Shown here: piece after piece, positions 39,147 through 46,893 of the stretch
Numbering within the stretch: the stretch's first letter is position 1
Layout: every line of letters starts with the position of its first letter
Origin: Bisgaard Taxon 45
GTDB taxonomy: Bacteria; Pseudomonadota; Gammaproteobacteria; Enterobacterales; Pasteurellaceae
Reading direction: 5' to 3'
Length of the DNA stretch: 64,000 nucleotides
Assembly: GCA_030783905.1 (NCBI GenBank)
Contig: JAQAHH010000001.1
Coordinates: 1-64,000, forward strand
Notes under the pieces: model-generated
Databases searched by the model: none
Seen by the model: the letters and a program-made list of their open reading frames with translations, nothing else
What the model was told of the DNA's origin: nothing
Translations under genes and position numbers: made by a program

Positions 39147-39626
39147 TCAATAACTCTGTTGCCTACCCCTTAAGGGGTCCACATATTCTTTCTTCGATAA
39201 ATTATCCTGAATCATATCTTCCTTTTCCTGATTTCGGATATATTCCTCTACAACTTTCGTATTTAAACCTACTGTACTTACATAATAGCCTTTCGCCCAA
39301 AAATTTCGGTTTCCATACTTATATTTCAAATTTGCATGTCTTTCAAATATCATTAGCGATGATTTACCTTTTAAATACCCCATAAAACTTGAAACTGCCA
39401 GTTTAGGAGGTATCCTTAACAGCATATGGATATGAGCTTTCATTGCATATGCCTCTATTATCTCTACATTCTTGTAGTGACATAATTGTCTTAGTATCCC
39501 TCCTATATCAACTCGCAATTTTCCATAAATTGCTTTTCTCCTATACTTAGGGATAAAGACTATATGGTAATTACAGTTCCATCTTGTGTGTGATAGACTT
39601 GAATCGTCATTGGATTTACTTGCCAT
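39147..39626 (-). CDS. tnpA: IS200-family transposase TnpA (HUH single-strand transposase)
   Basis: A 159-residue Y1 HUH transposase. HIHMLLRIPP carries the His-x-His metal site and FWAKGYYVSTVGLNTKVVEEYI carries the catalytic Tyr; CNYHIVFIPKYRRKAIYG is the usual N-terminal strand. It moves as single-stranded DNA. AGGAGG precedes the ATG by 8 nt but is part of an inverted repeat that should hide it. The reading frame looks intact. Confidence 0.92.
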   Translation of the reverse strand: MASKSNDDSSLSHTRWNCNYHIVFIPKYRRKAIYGKLRVDIGGILRQLCHYKNVEIIEAYAMKAHIHMLLRIPPKLAVSSFMGYLKGKSSLMIFERHANLKYKYGNRNFWAKGYYVSTVGLNTKVVEEYIRNQEKEDMIQDNLSKKEYVDPLRGRQQSY

Positions 39627-39631
39627 GGCTT

Positions 39632-39683
39632 ATCCTCCTATATGTTGAATTTTGGTTGTCAGCCTTGTTCATTATAGGAGGAT
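39632..39683 (-). promoter_or_regulatory. Hairpin sequestering the tnpA ribosome-binding site
   Basis: ATCCTCCTATA (39632-39642) and TATAGGAGGAT (39673-39683) are perfect complements. In the tnpA transcript they would pair and bury the AGGAGG ribosome site. IS200 is known to limit its own transposase through such a 5' hairpin. Confidence 0.8.
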
Positions 39684-39854
39684 GTTTTGTTCTGCTCACC
39701 GCTTAAGCTTTTCCGCTCCATACGCAAAGCGTATGGTTTTTATAGCTAGACTTTGTCTAGCTATAATAATAAATAAAGCCGCTTCTAGGCGGCTTTATAC
39801 TAGGTCTTATAATAACTTTACATTCTCAAAATAAAAAGAGTCATTTAAATATAA

Positions 39855-41522
39855 TCAAATAGTTAAATACGATATGATTTTAGAAACCATATCATCTCTA
39901 CGCTCTTTTATAGTCTCAACAGACCAATTTTTTGGATATTTTTTCATAATATCTTGAGTAATATTAAATCTTGTTTTACCATCAATCCCCTTTCCATCAT
40001 AAATATCAACTTTTGAGACATAATCCCTATTACTTGCCTGAATATTCTTTATACCAGATAATAAAGTAAGATTACCTAATGAATTAATAAACTCTTTAGC
40101 ATCATTTTCAGTAAAATATTGAGACCAATTTAAATCATCTTTTTTCCATTCCTTTGGCAGAATATGTTCAGTATGAATATCATTAGATATTTCTACAAAG
40201 CTCATTTTTTCTTGAGTATTATATTCTAATAAGAATAGAACTGGCTTATGCCAACTTTTGTTATAAACATTTTGTCTAGGTAAGAAAGACTGATAAGATT
40301 CATACTTTTCTAGGTTTTTTAAAATTACATTCTTGATATCAACTATATCAGAATGTTTTTTAACTTCTTTTATTATATTGAATGAAGTTTGTTTAACCCT
40401 ACTTGACGTACCTTCAGCAATCCAACTTTGATAAAAATATCTCATTATCAAATTTTTCAATAAATCAAAGTCACGATAATTTTTTTGCTTAGCCGTAGCT
40501 AATATAGCTTTCCAATATAATTTGTTAGGTAAATATTTTAATAAAGAAATATCCGAGTCAAAATTATCAGACACAATTTCAACTAAGTTTTTTGCAAAAT
40601 TTTCTATATCCAAGATAAGACTATGTGGTTCTTTATCTTTTAATTTTATTTTATATTCTTCCTGTAACGAATTTCTCGGATTTTCTGCAGTAGAATAAAA
40701 CAAATATAAATTAAATAAATTTTGCATATTTTCCTTACTTTGCTTACATAGATTCTCTATTCTTTTCCAAACCTCTATAAAACTTTCCCTATCAGTTTTA
40801 CAATTTAATTTCTGTAATAAGTATGCTTTTATAATATCAGTTGGATTGAGATCTAGCCCCCTATCATTTAATACTGAAAATAATTTTATCGCAAAACTTT
40901 CATCAACACACTTTATCCTAATTAAAAGAACCCTTTCAAAAATATAATCAATCATACTTTGAAAGTTTGGAATATAGTCCTCTGATGAGGGATTATTTGC
41001 TTCTTCAATCAATCTTTTAAAATAAAATGCTGTTTTTAAAAATCTATTTTCTTCGGATTTGCTTTCATTATCTAAGGATATACCATCAATAATACTTGTT
41101 TTAAATAAAGAATGATTATCAAGATGGGTTGTTAACTTAAGCCTTGCATTATGAATCTCATCTTCATCATCACGTATGCATTTATTAATAACTATGTTTG
41201 TTTTGGATGATAAATCAAGTTTCATATCTCTTAACACACAAAATAATATAGTTAATGTTGTCAACCTTTGTTGCCCATCTACAATCTCAAAACTTTTATC
41301 TTTCTTAATAACAACTAAAGAACCCAAAAAATAGTTTTGATCAACATCACCATTCTTTTCATAATTTTTATATGCCTCTAATATGTCATACCATAATTGA
41401 TAAACTCTTTCTTTATCCCAAGAATAAGGTCTTTGATAAATTGGTATTTGATAAAATATATCTGAATCACTAAATATTCTCTTTATATTTAAGGTTTCTG
41501 GATAAAACATTGGTTGTTCCAT
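39855..41522 (-). CDS. DUF262/DUF1524 protein, GmrSD-like type IV restriction candidate
   Basis: A 555-residue protein. The N-terminal DUF262 domain (ParB-like NTPase) has IPIYQRPYSW (26-35) and VDGQQRLTT (81-89). The C-terminal DUF1524 nuclease-type domain has HTEHILP (450-456) and NSLGNLTLL (480-488), an H-x-x-x-P/N metal motif. GmrSD proteins cut glucosylated phage DNA; related ones act on other modified DNA. Codons are far more AT-rich than in neighbouring housekeeping genes, a sign of recent acquisition. It lies between the IS element and a PP2C relic. Confidence 0.85.
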   Translation of the reverse strand: MEQPMFYPETLNIKRIFSDSDIFYQIPIYQRPYSWDKERVYQLWYDILEAYKNYEKNGDVDQNYFLGSLVVIKKDKSFEIVDGQQRLTTLTILFCVLRDMKLDLSSKTNIVINKCIRDDEDEIHNARLKLTTHLDNHSLFKTSIIDGISLDNESKSEENRFLKTAFYFKRLIEEANNPSSEDYIPNFQSMIDYIFERVLLIRIKCVDESFAIKLFSVLNDRGLDLNPTDIIKAYLLQKLNCKTDRESFIEVWKRIENLCKQSKENMQNLFNLYLFYSTAENPRNSLQEEYKIKLKDKEPHSLILDIENFAKNLVEIVSDNFDSDISLLKYLPNKLYWKAILATAKQKNYRDFDLLKNLIMRYFYQSWIAEGTSSRVKQTSFNIIKEVKKHSDIVDIKNVILKNLEKYESYQSFLPRQNVYNKSWHKPVLFLLEYNTQEKMSFVEISNDIHTEHILPKEWKKDDLNWSQYFTENDAKEFINSLGNLTLLSGIKNIQASNRDYVSKVDIYDGKGIDGKTRFNITQDIMKKYPKNWSVETIKERRDDMVSKIISYLTI

Positions 41523-41549
41523 ATTAATTACTCCTGTTTATAAAAACGA

Positions 41550-41803
41550 TAACCACCAAAAAGCATTACGTCTTTTCAGGTGATTAGTATTATAGCGACC
41601 TTGCAATTTTTCCATAAAATAACGACTTGCAAGCTCAGAGGGTATTAGAAGCATCATCAGAAATACTAATAATCAAACTTTCTTTTTCTACTTGAGTCAT
41701 TTCTGGCTTTTTAATCTATATTGTTAAACCTCTACACCACCAAAGGCTGCATTTTGATTACGTTCAGCATCCCTGCTTATCAGTAGAAAGTGACTTTTCA
41801 CAC
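41550..41803 (-). pseudogene. Decayed second copy of the PP2C phosphatase gene
   Basis: Two blocks resemble the intact PP2C gene at 43324-44061. 41550-41590 matches its 3' end (the ACCACC...GTCTTTTTAGG region), and 41601-41803 matches its first 210 bp (TTGCAATTTTTCCATAAAAT is shared exactly). The roughly 470 bp in between are deleted and the start codon is changed from ATG (plus CAT) to GTG (plus CAC). The remainder of the 41523-41835 interval holds no other gene. Confidence 0.8.
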
Positions 41804-41835
41804 CCTATTCATCCATGATTAAAAGTGATCTAACT

Positions 41836-42495
41836 TTAAAAATTTTCCTTATGTTTTGCATTTTCGATAATTTTTAAGAAATATTGATGCCCTTCTAATA
41901 ACGTGTTTAATGCATCTTGAATCGGCCCCATTGCATCTTCTAAATTATCCTCTTCATAACAAGCTATCACTTGTTGAACATCTAATGGCTTAATGGGCAA
42001 ATACCAACATAAATCATCTGGATAAAATTTAAAGCCTAATGCTTGCAATTGCGGAAATGCTTCATTTTGATTTTTCAAAAACGTTTTCCACTTGTGTTTA
42101 GTTTGTTTTATTTTTTCATTTCCCCAACATGGATAAAATACAAAAGCCATTCTATCTTTTTGGTTAGAAAATAATGTGGTTAACCAAAACTGATTCCCCT
42201 CATTTTCTTTTAGCACTTTCTCTGATATTAAAATATATCTTGCTAAACTGTTTTTCCAAGATGGGGATTGTTCATTTTTCTCCGTTTCCCACAAAGGAAT
42301 AGTAAAATTAATCTCATTTTCATGAAAATTAAACACACCTTTCGTTGAATCCAACTCTTGTTCTACGAAATCTTTTACCACCTCATCAATAACACCAAAG
42401 ATTGTTGGCTCGAGTTCTTCCTCAATAAACGCATAAGCCTCATCCAACATATTGATATTTTCAAGCACTAATTTCACTGCCTGTTGTTTGCTCAT
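41836..42495 (-). CDS. Unknown protein paired with the PD-(D/E)XK nuclease
   Basis: A 219-residue acidic protein I do not recognise. It begins with a helical segment (KQQAVKLVLENINMLDEAYAF), has a central aromatic-rich region (FVFYPCWGNEKIKQTKHKW and FKFYPDDLCWYLPI), and ends in a helical segment. No catalytic motif is evident. It starts 19 bp after the nuclease gene in the same direction, AAGGAG precedes its ATG, and the pair is flanked by the intact and decayed PP2C copies. An accessory or antitoxin-like role is possible but only from position. Confidence 0.6.
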   Translation of the reverse strand: MSKQQAVKLVLENINMLDEAYAFIEEELEPTIFGVIDEVVKDFVEQELDSTKGVFNFHENEINFTIPLWETEKNEQSPSWKNSLARYILISEKVLKENEGNQFWLTTLFSNQKDRMAFVFYPCWGNEKIKQTKHKWKTFLKNQNEAFPQLQALGFKFYPDDLCWYLPIKPLDVQQVIACYEEDNLEDAMGPIQDALNTLLEGHQYFLKIIENAKHKENF

Positions 42496-42514
42496 AGCAA
42501 TCTCCTTATTTTCA

Positions 42515-43255
42515 TTAAAAAGTTAGTATGTGTTTGACAAACTGTTTACCCAACCAAAGTCCTAAATTATTTGGGTTATGTTTTAAGTGAGTATTAATTT
42601 CACGATTTAAGTCATGGGCAAAATTACCCCAAGATAATCCAATAATTTGCGAATTATTTTCATGTTCCTCTGGGACTTTACCTGTTGGTGTTAAATAAAT
42701 GATTTTCCATGGACGAATGCCTGATTTCGCCATAGCAACGTCTTGGTATCTTTGGAGTTGGTTAATGCCTTCCACGGCATCAATTTTTACTTCAATAAAA
42801 AGTAAAAAGTTTTCCCCATCAATTTCAATGTCCACTCTTTCACTCTGCTCACCTAACGGGCAGCATTCTTCAGTGGCACGATAATTTTTAATTTTTTCCA
42901 CCCCAATACTGCGAGGAAGTGCCTTTAATAAGCTATTAAGGAAAAAATCGCCCTGTCCATGGGTTTCGGATACATCTAAAAACCAACGTAGTGTTTTACT
43001 ATTGCGTACCTCATTGCGACCTAAATTTGCTGCCGCCCATACATTTGCCAAAATGCCTCTTTCTTTTTCCTGTTGAAAAAAACGAGATACGCTCTGATAA
43101 GTTTCAAAAAATTGCTGTAATTTGACCGCACTTGGGATAACGATCTCTTTCTTTTTTGATGCAGGTTCGGTAAAAGAAATCGTTGAACAGACATCCAAAA
43201 AGTGCCTTAACTGGGTAAGATTTAAAGCCTGATAAAATGTCGCTGATGTTTCCAT
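42515..43255 (-). CDS. PD-(D/E)XK superfamily nuclease
   Basis: A 246-residue protein. A nuclease core is visible: ERVDIEIDGENF with Asp142 and LLFIEVKIDAVEGINQLQRY with Glu155-x-Lys157, plus an upstream Glu82 in GRNEVRNSKTLRWFLD. This fits the PD-(D/E)XK family PF14281 found in defence islands. AGGAGGC precedes its ATG. A degenerate copy of the island palindrome lies about 40 bp upstream. Substrate is unknown. Confidence 0.75.
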   Translation of the reverse strand: METSATFYQALNLTQLRHFLDVCSTISFTEPASKKKEIVIPSAVKLQQFFETYQSVSRFFQQEKERGILANVWAAANLGRNEVRNSKTLRWFLDVSETHGQGDFFLNSLLKALPRSIGVEKIKNYRATEECCPLGEQSERVDIEIDGENFLLFIEVKIDAVEGINQLQRYQDVAMAKSGIRPWKIIYLTPTGKVPEEHENNSQIIGLSWGNFAHDLNREINTHLKHNPNNLGLWLGKQFVKHILTF

Positions 43256-43291
43256 TATGCCTCCTATTTTTATTCATACTATAACAACTCT

Positions 43292-43310
43292 AACGTCATT
43301 TTATGTCGTA
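43292..43310. promoter_or_regulatory. Degenerate palindromic operator (copy 3)
   Basis: AACGTCA-TTTTA-TGTCGTA matches the copy-1 half-sites TGCGACA and TGTCGCA at 10 of 14 positions, with the same 5-bp spacer. It is placed upstream of the nuclease gene. This copy is weak. Confidence 0.4.
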
Positions 43311-43323
43311 TAGTGTGTTAGGT

Positions 43324-44061
43324 TTACTCAAGGTGTATTACCACCACCGAAAAATCATCTCGTCTTTTTAGGCGTTTGGTATATTGTCTAAGTGCGGTGA
43401 GTTTTTCTTCGATTTTGTCGAATTTCTGCCAAATGGCGTGTCTGATGTGTTCGGGGATGTCGTCTGTTAATCCATCCGAACACAGTAAAAGAGAATCCCC
43501 TTTTTGTAATTGATATTGCTCGGTGAAAATACGGAAATCCGTTTCTTCGTGGTCTGCGATGAGTGCATCGGATAAGCCGTAATACATTGCGGCATATTCT
43601 GTGCGTTGATCTGGGCTTGGGATGAGTTCGTTCAGTAAAATATGATCTTGGCTAAGTTGGATCCATTCGCCCATGGGAGTAATACGATACGCTCGGCTAT
43701 CGCCCACATTCATGATCAAACATTGTCCGTTGGGTGAGAGTTGAGCGGCGACAAAGGTACAGCTTGAGCCGTAAATACGTTTACAATGTGCTTCACAAAA
43801 TTGTTGATGTGTGGCTCTTAACCATTGGGAATTGAGATGGTTACAAGCTTGCAATTTTTCCATAAAATAACGGCTTGCAAGCTCTGGGCGAGGGCTATTA
43901 GACACACCGTCAGAAATGCCGATAATCAAATTTTCCTTTTCAATTTCAATCGTTTCTGACTTTTTTAGTACATATTGATAAACACGTTCACCATCAAAGA
44001 GTGCATCTTGATTACGTTTTTTCAGCGTCCCTGCTTGCTGACAGAAAGTGACTTTCCACAT
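43324..44061 (-). CDS. PP2C-type Ser/Thr protein phosphatase
   Basis: A 245-residue metal-dependent phosphatase. It has all the PP2C metal residues: Asp19 in RNQDAL, Asp51-Gly52 in GISDGVSNS, Asp196 in CSDGL and Asp236 in RDDFSVVVI, plus NVGDSRAYR. Such phosphatases oppose Hanks-type kinases, and no kinase is visible in the window. It lies 114 bp after the Sir2 gene. A decayed duplicate of this gene lies 1.5 kb downstream. Confidence 0.87.
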   Translation of the reverse strand: MWKVTFCQQAGTLKKRNQDALFDGERVYQYVLKKSETIEIEKENLIIGISDGVSNSPRPELASRYFMEKLQACNHLNSQWLRATHQQFCEAHCKRIYGSSCTFVAAQLSPNGQCLIMNVGDSRAYRITPMGEWIQLSQDHILLNELIPSPDQRTEYAAMYYGLSDALIADHEETDFRIFTEQYQLQKGDSLLLCSDGLTDDIPEHIRHAIWQKFDKIEEKLTALRQYTKRLKRRDDFSVVVIHLE

Positions 44062-44175
44062 TATTCCATTCCCATTTTATTTTTTATTTATATAGATAAC
44101 ATTGTTTTAAAATTGAACGCATCTATTGTAGCGTAGCAAATGATTTTTCATATTCATTTTTGAATATCTGACACA

Positions 44176-45039
44176 TTAGCGTTCTGTTTCTTGATGAGGC
44201 TCACAATTTTTCTGTTGTAACACTTCATCTAGTGCCAACAGCGCATCAAGTGCGGTCATTTTTAAGCCTAAAAACTTCGTTTTACAGATCACGCCTGATT
44301 CCTGTGGGTTAATACGAATGAAGCTCCCTTTCTTCATTTTTGCAATGCGTTCCCCAAAGCGACGAACGGTAGGAACCGTTTTTCCTGCCCCCAGTTCAAT
44401 GACCACAAGGTTGTCAACCGTTTTCAGCCAAACCTCTAATTTCAAACGTTTGATTTCCTGATAAGTATCACTGTAGCACCAATCGTCAAACATCAAGACA
44501 TTTTGACGCACTTGCGCACCACAATCCGGACAACGCGGGATATCACTAATAATACGATGATTTTCCTCGTCCACCTCAGGGTGAAAATGTCGTGCAGACC
44601 AACTTATATCACGACAGTTTTTGATACATTGCATCCGCTCAATCGTCCCATGCACTTCATAAACCCGACCATCATCAAAACCAGCTTTTTGAAAATGTCC
44701 ATCTACATTGCTAGTAAAAACAAAATAGCCTCGTGCTTTTTGTGCTGCCCACCGCTGTAAAATTTGATAGCCTTGATGAGGTGTTGCTCGCCGATATTGA
44801 TGTAAGCGATGCCCCCAAAACCAATACATCAGTTGTGGGTGTAAATCGAAAGAAAGTGGTGTGGCAAACGTTTGAAAATCTAAATTTAACGAAGCTAAAG
44901 GTGGATAAGCGTTCCAAAATCCGCCCACACTACGAAAATCAGGTAACCCTGAATCCACACTCATTCCCGCCCCTGCGGTAATTAAAATACCGTCAGCCTG
45001 TTTGATATAGTCAGCCGCAATCTGTAAGTCCGTCTTCAT
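44176..45039 (-). CDS. Sir2-family NAD-dependent protein (deacylase or ADP-ribosyl enzyme)
   Basis: A 287-residue sirtuin with TAGAGMSVDSGLPDFRS (21-37) for NAD, TSNVDGHFQKAG (109-120), catalytic His130 in YEVHG and a zinc site of Cys138, Cys142, Cys170 and Cys173 (first pair spaced by three rather than two residues). Having HG rather than a GDYG-type replacement separates it from class M sirtuins. It could be a deacylase, an ADP-ribosyl transferase or an NADase as in Sir2 phage defence. It is 9 bp downstream of the FtsK-gamma/LRR gene, so the two are coexpressed. Confidence 0.85.
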   Translation of the reverse strand: MKTDLQIAADYIKQADGILITAGAGMSVDSGLPDFRSVGGFWNAYPPLASLNLDFQTFATPLSFDLHPQLMYWFWGHRLHQYRRATPHQGYQILQRWAAQKARGYFVFTSNVDGHFQKAGFDDGRVYEVHGTIERMQCIKNCRDISWSARHFHPEVDEENHRIISDIPRCPDCGAQVRQNVLMFDDWCYSDTYQEIKRLKLEVWLKTVDNLVVIELGAGKTVPTVRRFGERIAKMKKGSFIRINPQESGVICKTKFLGLKMTALDALLALDEVLQQKNCEPHQETER

Positions 45040-45048
45040 TGCTTTCTC

Positions 45049-45768
45049 CTAGTAGCTTATTGAGTCAGAAAAGACTTTCATTATTTTTTGTTGTTTTGTG
45101 CGTTGTTCTTCAACTTTTTTCAATAAAGCAGAAAGTTGTGTCTCATCAGCAATGGGATTTCCCGCTAACAATACCTCTTCCAAAAACGGTAATTCAAATA
45201 ATGGCGAAATATCGCGAATTTGATTAAACGGTAAGGATACTTCTCGTAAACTTTTACACTGTGCTAAGGTGCGAATATCAGCGATTTGTCTATGTCGAAT
45301 AGAGAATCGTTCCAAACGGTTAAAGTAACGTAAATCAGGGATATAATCTAAGGATGGACCTTTATAAAAACCAATTTCAGTTAAACAAAAAACATGAATT
45401 AAATCCGTTTTTCTTCTTAACTCGATTTCCGCACTCGGCTCATAAAACTGTTTAGCGGGAGTGAAAAGTTTATCGCCATGATAAATATGTGTCGTAAAGA
45501 TTTTCTTCCAAAGCACAGGCAACGCATCCCACCACGCTTGTTGTTCGTCTGTCACAATCAGAGAAAGGCGAACTCCCTCCTCGTTCATCTCGGTAATCAC
45601 ACCATTTGCCTCTAACTGTTCCACAATCCGTGCCGCACGATTAAATCCGACTCTAAACTTACGCTGAATCTCGCTGATTGAAGCGTAACAATACTCAATT
45701 ACAAAGTCTTTCACTTGGGGGAATAATTCATCAAGTGCCAATACATTGTCTGATACTTTCATCGCCAT
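45049..45768 (-). CDS. FtsK-gamma winged helix fused to leucine-rich repeats
   Basis: A 239-residue protein with no membrane or motor domain. Residues 11-68 match the FtsK gamma domain that reads KOPS sequences (E. coli: ASISGVQRQFRIGYNRAARI; here ASISEIQRKFRVGFNRAARI). Residues about 145-212 contain leucine-rich repeats (FNRLERFSIRHRQIADI, CKSLREVSLPFNQIRDI, LPFLEEVLLAGNPIADE). The combination suggests a DNA-bound adaptor. AAGGAGAG precedes the ATG at 45768, better than upstream starts. It is the first gene of the LRR-Sir2 unit, with the copy-2 palindrome 46 bp upstream. Confidence 0.8.
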   Translation of the reverse strand: MAMKVSDNVLALDELFPQVKDFVIEYCYASISEIQRKFRVGFNRAARIVEQLEANGVITEMNEEGVRLSLIVTDEQQAWWDALPVLWKKIFTTHIYHGDKLFTPAKQFYEPSAEIELRRKTDLIHVFCLTEIGFYKGPSLDYIPDLRYFNRLERFSIRHRQIADIRTLAQCKSLREVSLPFNQIRDISPLFELPFLEEVLLAGNPIADETQLSALLKKVEEQRTKQQKIMKVFSDSISY

Positions 45769-45813
45769 AAGACTCTCCTTTGTTGTATTTTTTACCCTCA
45801 TCATAATGACCGT

Positions 45814-45832
45814 TACGACAAAATATGTCGCA
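45814..45832. promoter_or_regulatory. Palindromic operator (copy 2), before the FtsK-gamma/LRR gene
   Basis: TACGACA-AAATA-TGTCGCA: the same half-sites and 5-bp spacer as copy 1 with one mismatch. It lies between the WYL gene terminator and the LRR-Sir2 operon. Confidence 0.7.
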
Positions 45833-45853
45833 ATGAAATTTTGGATATAAAAA

Positions 45854-45879
45854 AGCCTGTTTTGTCAAACAAACAGGCA
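45854..45879 (-). terminator. Terminator of the WYL regulator gene
   Basis: GCCTGTTT / AAACAGGC with an 8-nt loop; in the WYL direction followed by TTTTTTA. It separates WYL from the LRR operon. Confidence 0.8.
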
Positions 45880-45914
45880 TTCAAGCTAGGTCATAAGTCT
45901 GAAAAGAAAAAATA

Positions 45915-46868
45915 TTACAAATATTCTTTCTTCACATGCCAAATATCTTCACCGTAGCTAGCTAACCAACCATCCAACATGGCACTTTCAACCACCGTGG
46001 CTTGCATAACATAATAATCAGGATGTGTTTCGAGAAGAGTTTGATCTTCCGATAATGGGGTTTCAAGTAAATAAAACCCTTGTAAGCGGTCTATATGGAA
46101 AGTGAGGCGGATTTTTTTACCCCTACCAAAACCAAAACGCGCTTCATCCATATATTTTTTTAAGTTGAATTCTTTTGGGCGTTGGAAAGTGAAGGTGGAG
46201 GCGTTGACATCAAGAAAACGATGTAAGGCTAAATGGAAAATATTGCCATCTTCGTACTGTGCCACTAAATAGCAACTCGGTCCTTGTTGTACCAATGCCA
46301 AGGGTTTAATTTGTGCTGAATGCTGCTTCCCTTCTGAATTTTTATAACGGATATTGAGCATTTTATTTTGGTAAAGTGCGGTACTAATTATAGTAAAAAA
46401 TTCAGGATTCATTTTGGCAGGAATCAAAGGCTGACTGGTTGGGGCAATAGCGACTTTGCCTAACCACTCACTGCCTGCTTTTTTCGCATCATCATCCAAT
46501 AAATTACGCTTTGCCTGTTCAAAAAACGGCTCCATCGATGCCATAATATTGGTTGGTAAGAGGGTAGCAAGTTGATTTTTAGCAAGCATTAAGACTAAGG
46601 ACTGATGCTCCGTTAAAATAGGTACCCCCAGTCCATTGCTATTCTCTTTCCAACGGTAGCCACAAGGTTTCTCACCATCACAATCGAGTTCTGTTTTAAA
46701 TGCCTCACACAAACTCAATAATTGTCTCTGGATAGTACGGATATCCCTTTTATAGCCTATTTCAGCTAATCTTGCTTGGATTTCCTTGGCGCTTGTTTTT
46801 CTAGATTTGGGAATCAAACGTAAAATGGCTAACTGAAGATGTAACGCCCCGTATTTGTCCTCTTTCAT
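45915..46868 (-). CDS. WYL-domain transcriptional regulator
   Basis: A 317-residue regulator with an N-terminal winged helix (about 10-60; DIRTIQRQLLSLCEAF is the recognition region) and a central WYL domain (about 165-235; IRYKNSEGKQHSAQIKPLALVQQGPSCYLVAQ) followed by a C-terminal WCX-like extension. WYL regulators such as BrxR and CapW repress defence operons and bind palindromes. The ATG at 46868 follows CAGGAGA at good spacing. It is the likeliest protein to bind the TGCGACA palindromes nearby; that is inference. Confidence 0.85.
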   Translation of the reverse strand: MKEDKYGALHLQLAILRLIPKSRKTSAKEIQARLAEIGYKRDIRTIQRQLLSLCEAFKTELDCDGEKPCGYRWKENSNGLGVPILTEHQSLVLMLAKNQLATLLPTNIMASMEPFFEQAKRNLLDDDAKKAGSEWLGKVAIAPTSQPLIPAKMNPEFFTIISTALYQNKMLNIRYKNSEGKQHSAQIKPLALVQQGPSCYLVAQYEDGNIFHLALHRFLDVNASTFTFQRPKEFNLKKYMDEARFGFGRGKKIRLTFHIDRLQGFYLLETPLSEDQTLLETHPDYYVMQATVVESAMLDGWLASYGEDIWHVKKEYL

Positions 46869-46893
46869 CTGGTCTCCTGATTGCACTTATCCC

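Larger units (their letters stand above)
39098..39804 (-). mobile_element. IS200/IS605-type insertion sequence, about 707 bp
   Basis: Contains one TnpA gene and end hairpins. At the tnpA 3' side a 13-bp-arm palindrome (39106-39133, arms TTCACATGCCCCT and AGGGGCATGTGAA) is the probable right-end hairpin. On the other side lie hairpins at 39718-39736, 39741-39765 and 39773-39798. CCTAGTA (39098-39104) and TACTAGG (39798-39804) bracket exactly 707 bp, the size of classic IS200; this is used as the boundary estimate. No accessory tnpB is present. Confidence 0.65.

Noticed and set aside
44176..45039. Class M sirtuin (SirTM) with lipoyl/macrodomain partners
   Set aside because: It keeps the catalytic HG motif and no GcvH-L, LplA or macrodomain gene is present nearby.
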